Positions 36,899 through 45,369 of a stretch of 64,000 nucleotides of DNA are shown in pieces. The position numbers were made by a program, and so were the translations under genes. The notes under the pieces were generated by a model. The model worked only from the letters and a program-made list of their open reading frames with translations, did not search any database and was not told the origin of the DNA. How positions within the stretch are numbered: the stretch's first letter is position 1; the number at the start of each line of letters is the position of its first letter. Origin of the DNA: SZUA-442 sp963759175 (GTDB lineage: Bacteria; Actinomycetota; Acidimicrobiia; Spongiisociales; UBA5794); the NCBI GenBank assembly GCA_963759175.1, contig CAVWXP010000010.1:310001-374000 (forward strand). The letters run 5' to 3'.

Positions 36899-38691
36899 TG
36901 GCATCCGTGCCACCATCGTTCGGGCGTGTCCTGTGGCGGCTGATCCGCGCCCAGCCGTTCCGCTACACCGCGGCCATCGTCCTGTGGACGGCCATCTGGA
37001 CCATGCCCATCATCCCCGGCTTGATCATCGCGTTCTTCTTCGATGAGCTGACCGCAGGCATCGAGACCACGACCGTGACCATGATCGTCGTCGCCATGTT
37101 CGCGTACGCCGCGGGACGTTCCGTCATGATCTTCGCCGGCATGCGGAACCACGGCTCGTTGCTCTTCCGGGCGGCGGCGACCATGCGTCGAAACCTGCTG
37201 GTACGCCTGTTCGAACTACCGGGGGCCGCCGCCGTCGACGAGACGCCCGGAGCCGTCGTGTCTCGCTTCCGTGACGACGTCGAGCATGTGATCGAGCCCT
37301 TCGACATCACCGTCGACCTCGTCGGTGCGACCGTCGCGGGACTCGTCTCGTTCACGTTGTTGTGGTCGATCGACCCCGTCATCACGATCGTCATATCGAT
37401 CCCGGTCATCATCGTGGCCGTCGTGTCGAACCGGACCGGCGGCCTCGTCCGGCGCTATCGGCGCCAGGCGCGCTCGGCCACGGAAGCGATCACGGGCTAC
37501 CTCGGAGAGACGTTCGCCGCTGCACAGGCCGTCAAGGTGGCAGGTGCCGAGGAGCCGATGATCGCCCGGTTCGAGGATTTGAACGAGGCCCGCAAGGCCA
37601 TGATGGTGAGGGATCGAACGCTCACCTCCGTGCTCGAAGCGGTGTTCCGCAACACGGTCAACATCGGCACCGGCCTCATCCTGGTGATGGCCGCCGGCCG
37701 GCTCACCGCCACCGGGGCAGCGGGGATATCCATCGGGGAGTTCGCACTGTTCGTGTTCCTGCTGCACCACGTGACAGAGGCGTCGTACTTCATCGGCGTG
37801 TTCATCGCCCGAGCCAAGCAGGGAGCGGTTTCTGCAGAACGGCTCGCCGCCACGACGCAGGGTGACCCGTGGCAGCGGTTGTACGAGCGCACCGAACTCA
37901 GCCTCGACGGCGGTGCCCCGCCGGCGGTCGAACCGTTGCCGCCGCCCGAGCCGTTCCAGTCACTGCGCGTACGCGGGTTGACGTACCTGCATCCCGGGAC
38001 GAGCAACGGCATATCGGATGTCGACCTCGACATCGCACGCGGTGAGTTCGTGGTGGTCACGGGTCGCATCGGCGCGGGCAAGACCACCCTCCTCCGCACG
38101 ATCCTCGGACTCTTCCCTGCCGATGCTGGAACGATCGAGTGGAATGGCCACCTCATCGACGACCCGGCGACGCAACTCACACCGCCATATGCGGCGTACA
38201 CGCCGCAGGTCCCGAGGTTGTTCTCGATGTCCCTCGAGGACAACCTGGTCCTCGGCGACACCGTCGACACGCGGCTGATGAACCAGTCCATCCACATCGC
38301 CACCATGCGCCACGACATCGACCTGATGCCCGAGGGTCTCGCCACGATGGTGGGCCCGCGCGGCGTACGTCTGTCGGGCGGACAGGTTCAACGCTCGGCG
38401 AGTGCCCGCATGCTGAATCGGGCATCCCAGCTGCTGGTCCTCGACGACGTGTCGTCGGCGCTCGATGTCGAGACCGAGCAGCAGCTGTGGACGAGGTTGT
38501 CCCTCGCACGCAAGGACATTGCGGCCCTCGTCGTATCCCACCGCCACGCCGCGCTCGCCAGGGCGGACCAGGTCATCGTGATGGATCGCGGCCGAGTGGT
38601 CGCACGAGGCACCGCAGGCGACCTCCAGGAGTCATCACCCGAGTTCCGAGCCATCTGGGAGGGTGCGCTCCAGGCTGTCAGCCCCGAGTGA
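36895..38691 (+). CDS. ABC exporter half-transporter B, with degenerate catalytic site
   Basis: The 598-residue partner has six membrane helices and an ATPase domain with Walker A GRIGAGKTT (about residue 390), signature LSGGQ, and Walker B LLVLDDVSSALD. Here Asp 518 replaces the catalytic Glu, while the switch His (VVSHRHA) is kept. One consensus and one degenerate ATP site is typical of heterodimeric exporters such as BmrCD and TM287/288. The ATG at 36895 overlaps the first subunit stop. The 3' end overlaps the convergent FKBP gene by 14 bases. Confidence 0.92.
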   Translation: MMASVPPSFGRVLWRLIRAQPFRYTAAIVLWTAIWTMPIIPGLIIAFFFDELTAGIETTTVTMIVVAMFAYAAGRSVMIFAGMRNHGSLLFRAAATMRRNLLVRLFELPGAAAVDETPGAVVSRFRDDVEHVIEPFDITVDLVGATVAGLVSFTLLWSIDPVITIVISIPVIIVAVVSNRTGGLVRRYRRQARSATEAITGYLGETFAAAQAVKVAGAEEPMIARFEDLNEARKAMMVRDRTLTSVLEAVFRNTVNIGTGLILVMAAGRLTATGAAGISIGEFALFVFLLHHVTEASYFIGVFIARAKQGAVSAERLAATTQGDPWQRLYERTELSLDGGAPPAVEPLPPPEPFQSLRVRGLTYLHPGTSNGISDVDLDIARGEFVVVTGRIGAGKTTLLRTILGLFPADAGTIEWNGHLIDDPATQLTPPYAAYTPQVPRLFSMSLEDNLVLGDTVDTRLMNQSIHIATMRHDIDLMPEGLATMVGPRGVRLSGGQVQRSASARMLNRASQLLVLDDVSSALDVETEQQLWTRLSLARKDIAALVVSHRHAALARADQVIVMDRGRVVARGTAGDLQESSPEFRAIWEGALQAVSPE

Positions 38692-39247
38692 TCGCCAATA
38701 CCTCGATCTCGAAGGTGAGTGCCTCACCGGCGAGGGGATGGTTGGCATCGAGCGTCACGGATTCATCCGTGATCGCGAGGATCGTCGCGGGCTGGCCGTT
38801 GTTGAGGTAGACCTGGTCGCCGACCTCGATGTCACCCTGCTCGGGATTGAACGGGACGTCGATGATGAATTCGTCGGACGGTTCGCCATACGCGTCGGCT
38901 GCCTCCATACGGACCGTGTTCACGTCGCCCACCTTGGCGCCGCGCACGGCATCGTCGAAGCCGGCGATCACCTCTCCGGTCCCCAACGTGAACGTGAGGG
39001 CCGTGCCGCGCTCGCGGGACGAGTCGAACTGGGAACCGTCGTCGAGCGTCCCGACATAGTGCACCTCGACGATGTCACCGTCGGTCGCGACGAGCCCATC
39101 GCCACCAGTGGGAGACCCAGCCGTGTTGGTCTCGGCGGTCGTGTTCGTCGATTCGTCCACAGGGTCCTCCGATGCGCCCGAATCACTGCAGGCGGCGACG
39201 ATGATGGCGAGGGCGAACAGGACGATCGCAAGGCGCCGGGTAATCAT
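38678..39247 (-). CDS. FKBP-type peptidyl-prolyl isomerase lipoprotein
   Basis: The 189-residue protein begins MITRRLAIV with a hydrophobic stretch and lipobox IVAAC, so it should be anchored outside the membrane. A Thr/Ser/Asp linker is followed by an FKBP fold (VEVHYVGTLDDGSQFDSS, FTLGTGEVIAGFDDAV) and an inserted region like SlyD (VPFNPEQGDIEVGDQVYL). It probably helps fold exported proteins. The start is supported by GGAGACC before the ATG; a longer frame to 39382 lacks support. Confidence 0.88.
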   Translation of the reverse strand: MITRRLAIVLFALAIIVAACSDSGASEDPVDESTNTTAETNTAGSPTGGDGLVATDGDIVEVHYVGTLDDGSQFDSSRERGTALTFTLGTGEVIAGFDDAVRGAKVGDVNTVRMEAADAYGEPSDEFIIDVPFNPEQGDIEVGDQVYLNNGQPATILAITDESVTLDANHPLAGEALTFEIEVLAITRG

Positions 39248-39367
39248 GACGTGGTCTCCGTTGTCGGTGGGTCGCAAGGCTATCGGCCCGCCGCGGTAGC
39301 GGTCGTGATCGGCCAGCGGACCGGATCCCGCCCCTCCGGGCTGGCAATCGCGGACGCAAACGGCGAG

Positions 39368-39373
39368 TACCCT
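39368..39373 (+). promoter_or_regulatory. Leaderless -10 box of the acyl-CoA dehydrogenase gene
   Basis: TACCCT ends seven bases before the ATG at 39381. Confidence 0.45.
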
Positions 39374-39380
39374 TGCGGAC

Positions 39381-41153
39381 ATGGCCGACTACGCAGCACC
39401 CGTTCGCGACATTGCATTCACCCTCTCGACGATCAGCGACATCGACGACATCGTCGCCCTCCCCGGTTTCGACCACGTCGACACCGACATGGTCGACGGG
39501 GTCCTCGACGAGGCAGCCAGGTTCTTCGGCGAGGTGTTCGCTCCGACCAACGAGGTCGGAGACACCCAGGGAGCGGTCTTCGCCGACGGGGGGGTCACGA
39601 CACCCGACGCCTTCAAGGACGCATGGGCCAAGCTCCTCGACGCCGGATGGATCTCGGTGACGGGATCGCCGGAGTTCGGTGGCCACGGGTTCCCGAAGAC
39701 GATCGGTCTCGCCATCTCCGAGATGATGACGTCGGCCAACCTGGCCTTCTCCCTGTGTCCCATGCTGACGGGCAGCGCGATCACCCTCCTCACGCGGCAC
39801 GGTGACGACGCCCTGCGCGACGCCTACCTGGAGAACCTCATCACCGGCGTGTGGACGGGAACGATGGTGCTCACAGAACCCGAAGCGGGATCCGACGTGG
39901 GTGCCGTGCGCACCAAGGCGACACCCAATGACGACGGGACGTACGCCATCAACGGGGTGAAGATCTACATCACGTGGGGCGATCACGATCTGGCAGACAA
40001 CATCATCCACCTCGTCCTCGCACGCACTCCCGGCGCCCCGGCCGGCACGAAGGGCATCTCACTGTTCCTGGTCCCGAAGTTCCTCCTCGATGACGACGGG
40101 ACGCCGGGCCCCCGCAACGACATCGAGACCGTCTCCATCGAGCACAAGCTCGGCATCCACGGATCGCCCACCTGTGTGCTGTCCTTCGAGGGCGCCACGG
40201 GGTACCTCGTCGGCGAGGAGAACAAGGGCATGGCCTACATGTTCACGATGATGAACCAGGCCAGGCTCGAGGTGGGCCTCGAGGGCCTCGCGGTTGCCGA
40301 GCGTGCGTATCAACACGCCGCGACGTACGCCAAGGAACGCAAGCAGGGGCGTGCAGCCGGGTCAACGGAGACATCGCCGATCATCGACCATGCCGATGTA
40401 CGCCGGATGCTGATGACCATGAAGGCCTACACCGAGGCGATGCGCGGACTGGTATACGACGCCGTCGCCGCAGAGGATCGCCATCTCCGGTCCGCCGATC
40501 CGACGGTCGCAGACGCCGCACGGGACCGCCTCGCCCTCCTGACACCCATCACGAAGTCGTGGTGCACCGACCGCGGGGTGGAGGTGGCTTCCATCGGCAT
40601 CCAGGTGCACGGCGGCATGGGGTTCGTGGAGGAGACCGGCGCGGCCCAGTTCTACCGAGACGCACGGATCACACCCATCTACGAGGGGACCAATGGCATC
40701 CAGGCCCTCGACCTCGTCATGCGCAAGCTCCCGATGCACGAGGGTCGTGTCGTAGCCGCCTACCTCGATGAGATCGAGGGAATCGACGCCGCCCTCGCTT
40801 CCGCCGGCGAGGGGGTCAGCGACCTGCGCCGCGAACTCGCCGCTGCGGTGACAACCGTACGGAAGGCCACCGATTGGCTCAACGGCAGCGACGATGCGGT
40901 CGCACGCATGGCTGGAGCCACGCCGTACCAGGAGATGCTCGGCACCCTGGCCGGCGGGTACTACCTCGCTCGACAGGCGATCGCCGCGATCGACCATGGC
41001 CTCGAGGACCCCTGGATGGCTGCGAAGGTCGCCACGGCACGGTTCTATGCGGTGAACCTGCTCCCGAAGGTGCACGGCCTGCTCGATGCCACGATCGCCG
41101 GACCGGACCTGTTGTTCGCCGTCGGCGACGACCTCATCGGTGCATCATCATGA
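39381..41153 (+). CDS. Acyl-CoA dehydrogenase, long DmdC/FadE5-like type
   Basis: This 590-residue flavoprotein oxidises an acyl-CoA at the alpha-beta carbons. It has the flavin and substrate motifs MVLTEPEAGSDVGAVRT and the catalytic Glu in PIYEGTNGIQALDL, preceded by IQVHGGMGFVEETGAAQFYRD. The length and the C-terminal helical domain of about 130 residues match the DmdC/FadE5-like group rather than the short-chain 380-residue enzymes. Substrate class is therefore probably medium or long acyl chains or 3-methylmercaptopropionyl-CoA; which one is open. The stop overlaps the HAD gene by four bases. Confidence 0.88.
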   Translation: MADYAAPVRDIAFTLSTISDIDDIVALPGFDHVDTDMVDGVLDEAARFFGEVFAPTNEVGDTQGAVFADGGVTTPDAFKDAWAKLLDAGWISVTGSPEFGGHGFPKTIGLAISEMMTSANLAFSLCPMLTGSAITLLTRHGDDALRDAYLENLITGVWTGTMVLTEPEAGSDVGAVRTKATPNDDGTYAINGVKIYITWGDHDLADNIIHLVLARTPGAPAGTKGISLFLVPKFLLDDDGTPGPRNDIETVSIEHKLGIHGSPTCVLSFEGATGYLVGEENKGMAYMFTMMNQARLEVGLEGLAVAERAYQHAATYAKERKQGRAAGSTETSPIIDHADVRRMLMTMKAYTEAMRGLVYDAVAAEDRHLRSADPTVADAARDRLALLTPITKSWCTDRGVEVASIGIQVHGGMGFVEETGAAQFYRDARITPIYEGTNGIQALDLVMRKLPMHEGRVVAAYLDEIEGIDAALASAGEGVSDLRRELAAAVTTVRKATDWLNGSDDAVARMAGATPYQEMLGTLAGGYYLARQAIAAIDHGLEDPWMAAKVATARFYAVNLLPKVHGLLDATIAGPDLLFAVGDDLIGASS

Positions 41154-41959
41154 GCGACACCAAGGCTGCTGCGTTCTTCGACCTCGACCGGACGATCATC
41201 GCCGGCTCTTCGGTCTTCGTGTTCGGCTGGGTCGCGTACCGCGATGGGATGGTCCCGACGATGCAGCTCGTCAAGGACGCGACCAATGCCGTGACCTTCA
41301 AACTGTCCGGAGCATCCGACGACAAGACGGAGGCGGTCAAGAACCGCATCCTCGAGGCGATCGAGGGGATTCCCGTCGCAACCCTCACGGCCCTCGCCGA
41401 TGAGATCATCCCGCGTCTGCTGAGCGACGTGCGGCGCGAAGCGCGGGGCTTGATCGATCTCCACACGGCAGCCGGGCGTGACACGTACATCGTGTCGGCG
41501 TCGCCGGTGGAGATCGTGGCACGGTTCGCCGAGGAGATGGAAATGACCGGCGGTCTCGGCACGGTCGCAGAGGTCACCGACGGCATCTACACGGGTGAGC
41601 TGGCCCAACCGTTCTGCTACGGCGAGGGCAAGGCGGACGCCCTGCGGCGCATCGCCGAGGAGCGGGGTTACGACCTGTCGAAGTCGTATGCCTACACCGA
41701 TTCGGCAGGCGACCTCCCGATGCTCGATGCGGTCGGCCACCCGGTCGCGGTGAATCCGGATCGAGCACTCGAAACGCTCGCCTATCACCGCGGATGGCCG
41801 ATCGTCGAGTTCTCCCGCACCCGCAAGAAGGTCATCAAACGCACCACGGCAGCCGCTGGCGCGGTGGGCCTCGCTGGCATCACCTACGCCCTTGGCATCA
41901 GCCAGGGGAAGCGTTACGCACGCAAGTCGTCGTTGGTTGGGCGGATATCGGGCAGGTAG
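41150..41959 (+). CDS. HAD-superfamily subfamily IB phosphatase (SerB-like)
   Basis: The 269-residue protein has the HAD motifs FFDLDRT (nucleophile Asp), YIVSASP, a Lys in GKADALRRI and YTDSAGDLPMLD. A membrane-proximal C-terminal helix with RTTAAAGAVGLAG follows, typical of the subfamily IB proteins near lipid genes. The substrate could be a lysophospholipid or a phosphoserine-like compound. The ATG overlaps the preceding stop, suggesting coupling with the dehydrogenase. The 3' end overlaps the convergent MscS gene by 46 bases. Confidence 0.85.
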   Translation: MSDTKAAAFFDLDRTIIAGSSVFVFGWVAYRDGMVPTMQLVKDATNAVTFKLSGASDDKTEAVKNRILEAIEGIPVATLTALADEIIPRLLSDVRREARGLIDLHTAAGRDTYIVSASPVEIVARFAEEMEMTGGLGTVAEVTDGIYTGELAQPFCYGEGKADALRRIAEERGYDLSKSYAYTDSAGDLPMLDAVGHPVAVNPDRALETLAYHRGWPIVEFSRTRKKVIKRTTAAAGAVGLAGITYALGISQGKRYARKSSLVGRISGR

Positions 41960-42810
41960 CCCCGAATCGTCGGATACGCCAGATCGACTTGGGGATCTCG
42001 CTCGATGGCGTCGAGCAACGACCGCCACACTGCGTCCTCCACCGACCGACGACCGCGGGCCTCGACCAACACCCTGCCCGTGAGCAGCACGCCTGAATCG
42101 CGCGTCGTCAGGTAGACCGTGGGGGTCAGCTGGGTGTAGTTGATCCGATAGTCCCTGCTCGCGCTCACCTGCTCGGTCGTACGGCGTGCGACATCCTCGG
42201 GAATGGCGACGTTCTGGATGGCCTCGAGCATCATCGCTTCCGCAGCCCGCCAATCCGACTCGAATGTCACGAGCATCGGGATCTCATGCCAGATGTAGTG
42301 GAATCCCTCGGTGAAGTTCGCCATCGCCTCGCGGAAGAGTCGACCGTTCGGGATGTGGATGATCCTGCCTGTCGATTGGTCGGCGTCGACCCAGTTCCGC
42401 ACCTCGAGGAGCGAGAACCGGAAGGCGCGGATGTCCACGACGTCGCCGGCCTCGCCGCCGATCTCGATCCGGTCGCCGACTCGGAAGGGTCGCCGGAACA
42501 CGATGTACACCCAGCCCGCCAGGTTCAAGAAGACGTCGGCGAGGGCGATGGCGACACCGGCGGACAGGAGGCCGAGGAATGTGGCGAGGTCGTCGAAGAA
42601 CGGCAACCAGATGAAGACGAGCGACACAACGACGACGGTGGTCGCAACATACGAGACGGCCTTCCGCGCACGGAACTGGAGCTCGGTGTCGGTCACACGT
42701 TTGGCGATGAACCGGGACACCACGTAACGCAGGATCAGTACCGCCACAAGGACGACCACCGTCGTGACGACACGCGCCGTCAACGGCGAATCGGTGAAGA
42801 AGTCGGTCAC
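41914..42810 (-). CDS. MscS-family mechanosensitive channel
   Basis: The 298-residue protein has three membrane helices near the N-terminus and the pore helix FLGLLSAGVAIALADVFLNLAGW-like segment. It then has the MscS beta domain (RPFRVGDRIEIGG, GDVVDIRAFRF, IPNGRLF) and a cytoplasmic alpha/beta part with FESDWRAAEAMMLEAI. Such channels open under osmotic downshift. The GTG at 42810 follows GGAG by eight bases and is preferred over the TTG at 42825. The 3' end overlaps the HAD gene. Confidence 0.88.
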   Translation of the reverse strand: MTDFFTDSPLTARVVTTVVVLVAVLILRYVVSRFIAKRVTDTELQFRARKAVSYVATTVVVVSLVFIWLPFFDDLATFLGLLSAGVAIALADVFLNLAGWVYIVFRRPFRVGDRIEIGGEAGDVVDIRAFRFSLLEVRNWVDADQSTGRIIHIPNGRLFREAMANFTEGFHYIWHEIPMLVTFESDWRAAEAMMLEAIQNVAIPEDVARRTTEQVSASRDYRINYTQLTPTVYLTTRDSGVLLTGRVLVEARGRRSVEDAVWRSLLDAIERDPQVDLAYPTIRGYLPDIRPTNDDLRA

Positions 42811-42960
42811 GAGCAAGGTCTCCAATGGGTCAGGGTGATCGGCACAGCACCGCCACGGTACCGTGAAACGAGCAGTGATCGGCGACGCATCCCACCGATA
42901 TCGGATGAGTCAACCGTTACCGTACGGGATGGAGCAGCCTCCCCTACCTCGCTCCGGTCC

Positions 42961-44194
42961 ATGACACAGTCTGAACTCACCACCGACCTGAGCTTCAAGG
43001 AGCTTGGAGTCTCCGACGACCTCGTTGCAGCCCTGGCCAACGATGGCATCACCGCACCCTTTCCGATCCAGGAGATGACGCTCCCGATCGCGATGACGGG
43101 TGTCGACATCACAGGGAAGGCGAAGACGGGGTCGGGCAAGACCCTCGCGTTCGGGCTTCCGATGCTCGAGAAGGTGACGCGAGCAGAGCCGAAGCGGCCA
43201 CAGGGCCTGATCCTCGTGCCCACCCGCGAGCTGGCGACCCAGGTCACCCGCGCGCTCGAACCACTGCTGGCCGCACGCGGACAGACCGCCGTGGCCGTCT
43301 ACGGTGGTGCGCCGCTCGGCCCCCAGATCGAAGCCCTCGCCAAGGGGGCATCCATCGCGATCGCGACCCCGGGCCGCCTCATCGACCTGCTCGAGCGATC
43401 AGCGCTCGATCCGCAGGACATCTCCATCGTGACCATCGACGAAGCCGATCAGATGGCAGACATGGGATTCATGCCGCAGGTGCGCACGATCATGTCCCAA
43501 CTCCCCGAGGACCGACAGACCTTCCTGTTCTCCGCGACCCTCGACATGCAGGTCCAGGAGCTGATCGACCGCTACATGAAGGACCCGGTCGTGTTCGAGG
43601 TCGCATCGGACTACCGAGACCGTCGAGACGATGGAACACCGGTTCCTGAAGGTCCACCACATGGACAAAGCCAAGGTGCTCGCGGAGATCGCACGGCACA
43701 ACGACCGGGTCCTTGCGTTCACCCGCACGAAGGCCGGCGCCGACCGCCTGGCGAGGGACCTGCGAGCCATGGACGTCGGCTGTGCGCCCATCCACGGCGA
43801 TCTCCCGCAGGTGAAACGCGAGCAGTCCCTCAAACGGTTCTCCGATGGATCCATCGGCATCCTCGTCGCGACGAACGTCGCGGCCCGCGGCCTGCACATC
43901 GATGGCGTCGACGTGGTGGTCCACTACGACCCGCCGGACGACCCGAAGACGTACCTGCACCGCAGCGGTCGAACCGCACGTGCAGGGGAGGAAGGCCTGG
44001 TCGTGACGATGGTGGAATGGGACCAGGTCAACGAGGTACTCGGCATCCAGAGGCGGGCGAACCTCAACGTCCCGATCATCAAGATGTTCTCGAACGACGA
44101 GCGCCTCGCCGACCTCTTCTCGTGGGAGCCACCACCCGACGAGGTCCCCTTCAAGGAGAAGGCGCTCAAGCGTCGCAAACGCCGCGGCTTCTAG
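42961..44194 (+). CDS. DEAD-box RNA helicase, with one frame change
   Basis: The protein has the Q motif (ALANDGITAPFPIQ), motif I AKTGSGKT, Ia PTRELA, Ib TPGRL, motif II written DEAD in TIDEADQM, III SATLDM, and the C-terminal motifs HRSGRTAR and VAARGLHIDGVDVVVHYD. The first RecA domain is in one frame up to about 43608. The second domain (TVETMEHRFLKVHHMDKAK and on) is in the +1 frame, consistent with one extra base in GGACTACC. Corrected length is about 410 residues, normal for RhlE/DeaD-like helicases. It unwinds RNA or remodels RNA-protein complexes. Confidence 0.92.
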
Positions 44195-44221
44195 TGCCCC
44201 GACGAGTGCAGCGAACCCACA

Positions 44222-44279
44222 GAATCCGGCGAACCCAGGGTTCCAGTGCCCGGATTCGACCAGTGGAACCCTGGGTTCG
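44222..44279. repeat. Two interleaved perfect inverted repeats between helicase and cyclophilin genes
   Basis: Order is A (44222-44229, GAATCCGG), B (44230-44245, CGAACCCAGGGTTCCA), A' (44250-44257, complement of A) and B' (44264-44279, complement of B). The A and B helices cannot both form as ordinary hairpins. Each B arm is itself a palindrome (GAACCC-A-GGGTTC), so the element also presents two copies of one short dyad 34 bp apart. There is no T-tract. It could be a bidirectional transcription end, a regulator-binding site, or a structural RNA switch. Confidence 0.7.
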
Positions 44280-44320
44280 GTGAAACGACCTCCCCCGGAG
44301 GGGGATTCCCCGCTCGGGGG

Positions 44321-44326
44321 TAGGCT
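44321..44326 (+). promoter_or_regulatory. Possible -10 box of the cyclophilin gene
   Basis: TAGGCT, the recurrent hexamer, lies 28 bases before the GTG at 44355 and just after the interleaved repeat. Confidence 0.4.
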
Positions 44327-44354
44327 CGGGCCACGACTTCCAGGAAGGACCATC

Positions 44355-44867
44355 GTGGCCAAGCAGTATTCCTCCGCACCCGACCTCGACATCGACCTCT
44401 CGGCGACCTACACGGCCGTGATCCACACGTCCGCAGGCGACATCCACGTGGACCTCTACGCCTCAGAGGCACCCCAGACGGTGAACAACTTCGTCTTCCT
44501 CGCCAACGATGGCTTCTACGACGATGTGATCTTCCACCGCACCATCAAGGGCTTCATGATCCAGGGCGGCGACCCCACCGGCACCGGGCGCGGTGGACCC
44601 GGGTACAAGTTCCGTGACGAGTTGGGCCACGCCAAGTCGTCGTACACGAGGGGCACGCTGGCGATGGCCAACTCCGGTCCGAACACCAACGGCTCCCAGT
44701 TCTTCATCATGCATGCCGACTACGGCCTGCCGAACCAGTACTCCATCTTCGGAGAGGTCACCGAAGGGCTCGATGTCGTCGACGCCATCGCCGAAGCGCC
44801 GGCCGGCGCGCAGGATCGGCCCCACGACCCCGTCTCGATCACCGGTATCGACATCACCACGTCCTGA
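44355..44867 (+). CDS. Cyclophilin-type peptidyl-prolyl isomerase
   Basis: The 170-residue protein starts with GTG after AGGAAGGA. It has the cyclophilin motifs FHRTIKGFMIQGGDPTGTGRGGPGYKF-like core (active Arg and Phe), LAMANSGPNTNGSQFFI and FGEVTEGLDVVDAI. No signal peptide, so it is cytoplasmic. It speeds proline isomerisation in folding. The next gene (GNAT) starts four bases after the stop. Confidence 0.93.
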   Translation: MAKQYSSAPDLDIDLSATYTAVIHTSAGDIHVDLYASEAPQTVNNFVFLANDGFYDDVIFHRTIKGFMIQGGDPTGTGRGGPGYKFRDELGHAKSSYTRGTLAMANSGPNTNGSQFFIMHADYGLPNQYSIFGEVTEGLDVVDAIAEAPAGAQDRPHDPVSITGIDITTS

Positions 44868-44871
44868 GCCC

Positions 44872-45369
44872 ATGGTCACCGTGACCCTGCGACCGGTCGA
44901 GCCATCGGACCTCGATGTCTTCTTCGGCCACATGCAGGATCCCGGTGCGGTGTGGATGGCTGCCTTCACGCCGCCGGACCCGACCGATCGTTCGGCGTTC
45001 GATGCCCACTGGAACCGGATCCTCTCGGATCCATCGATCCTCGCACGCACGATCGTGGCGGATGGGAATCCGGTCGGTCATGTCGCGAGCTTCGACATGA
45101 TGGGCGATCGGGAGCTGACGTACTGGATCGGACGCGAGTCGTGGGGGCAGGGCATCGCGACGGCCGCTGTGCGACTCTTCATCGACACCGAACCCACGCG
45201 GCCACTCGTCGGCAGGGCATCGCGCGACAACATCGGTTCGACGCGAGTGCTGGCCAAGTGCGGCTTCGTGCACACCGGGGACTCACGCGGCTTCGCCACG
45301 GCGCGCAACGAGGAGATCGATGAGGTCGTGTACGAACTCGGCGCAGGTCAGGGTCGCGACAGCAACTGA
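44872..45369 (+). CDS. GNAT-family N-acetyltransferase
   Basis: The 165-residue protein has the RimJ/RimL-like start VTLRPVEPSDLDVFF and the acetyl-CoA loop region ESWGQGIATAAVRLFI, then ASRDNIGSTRVLAKCGFVHTGD. The substrate may be a small amine, an amino acid or a protein end. It is probably co-transcribed with the cyclophilin gene. The end overlaps the convergent synthase-like gene by 22 bases. Confidence 0.88.
   Translation: MVTVTLRPVEPSDLDVFFGHMQDPGAVWMAAFTPPDPTDRSAFDAHWNRILSDPSILARTIVADGNPVGHVASFDMMGDRELTYWIGRESWGQGIATAAVRLFIDTEPTRPLVGRASRDNIGSTRVLAKCGFVHTGDSRGFATARNEEIDEVVYELGAGQGRDSN

Noticed and set aside
44231..44278. tRNA-like sequence (GGTTCGA-like arms)
   Set aside because: The repeated GGGTTC elements belong to the inverted repeat; no acceptor stem, anticodon arm or T-loop of tRNA can be built.
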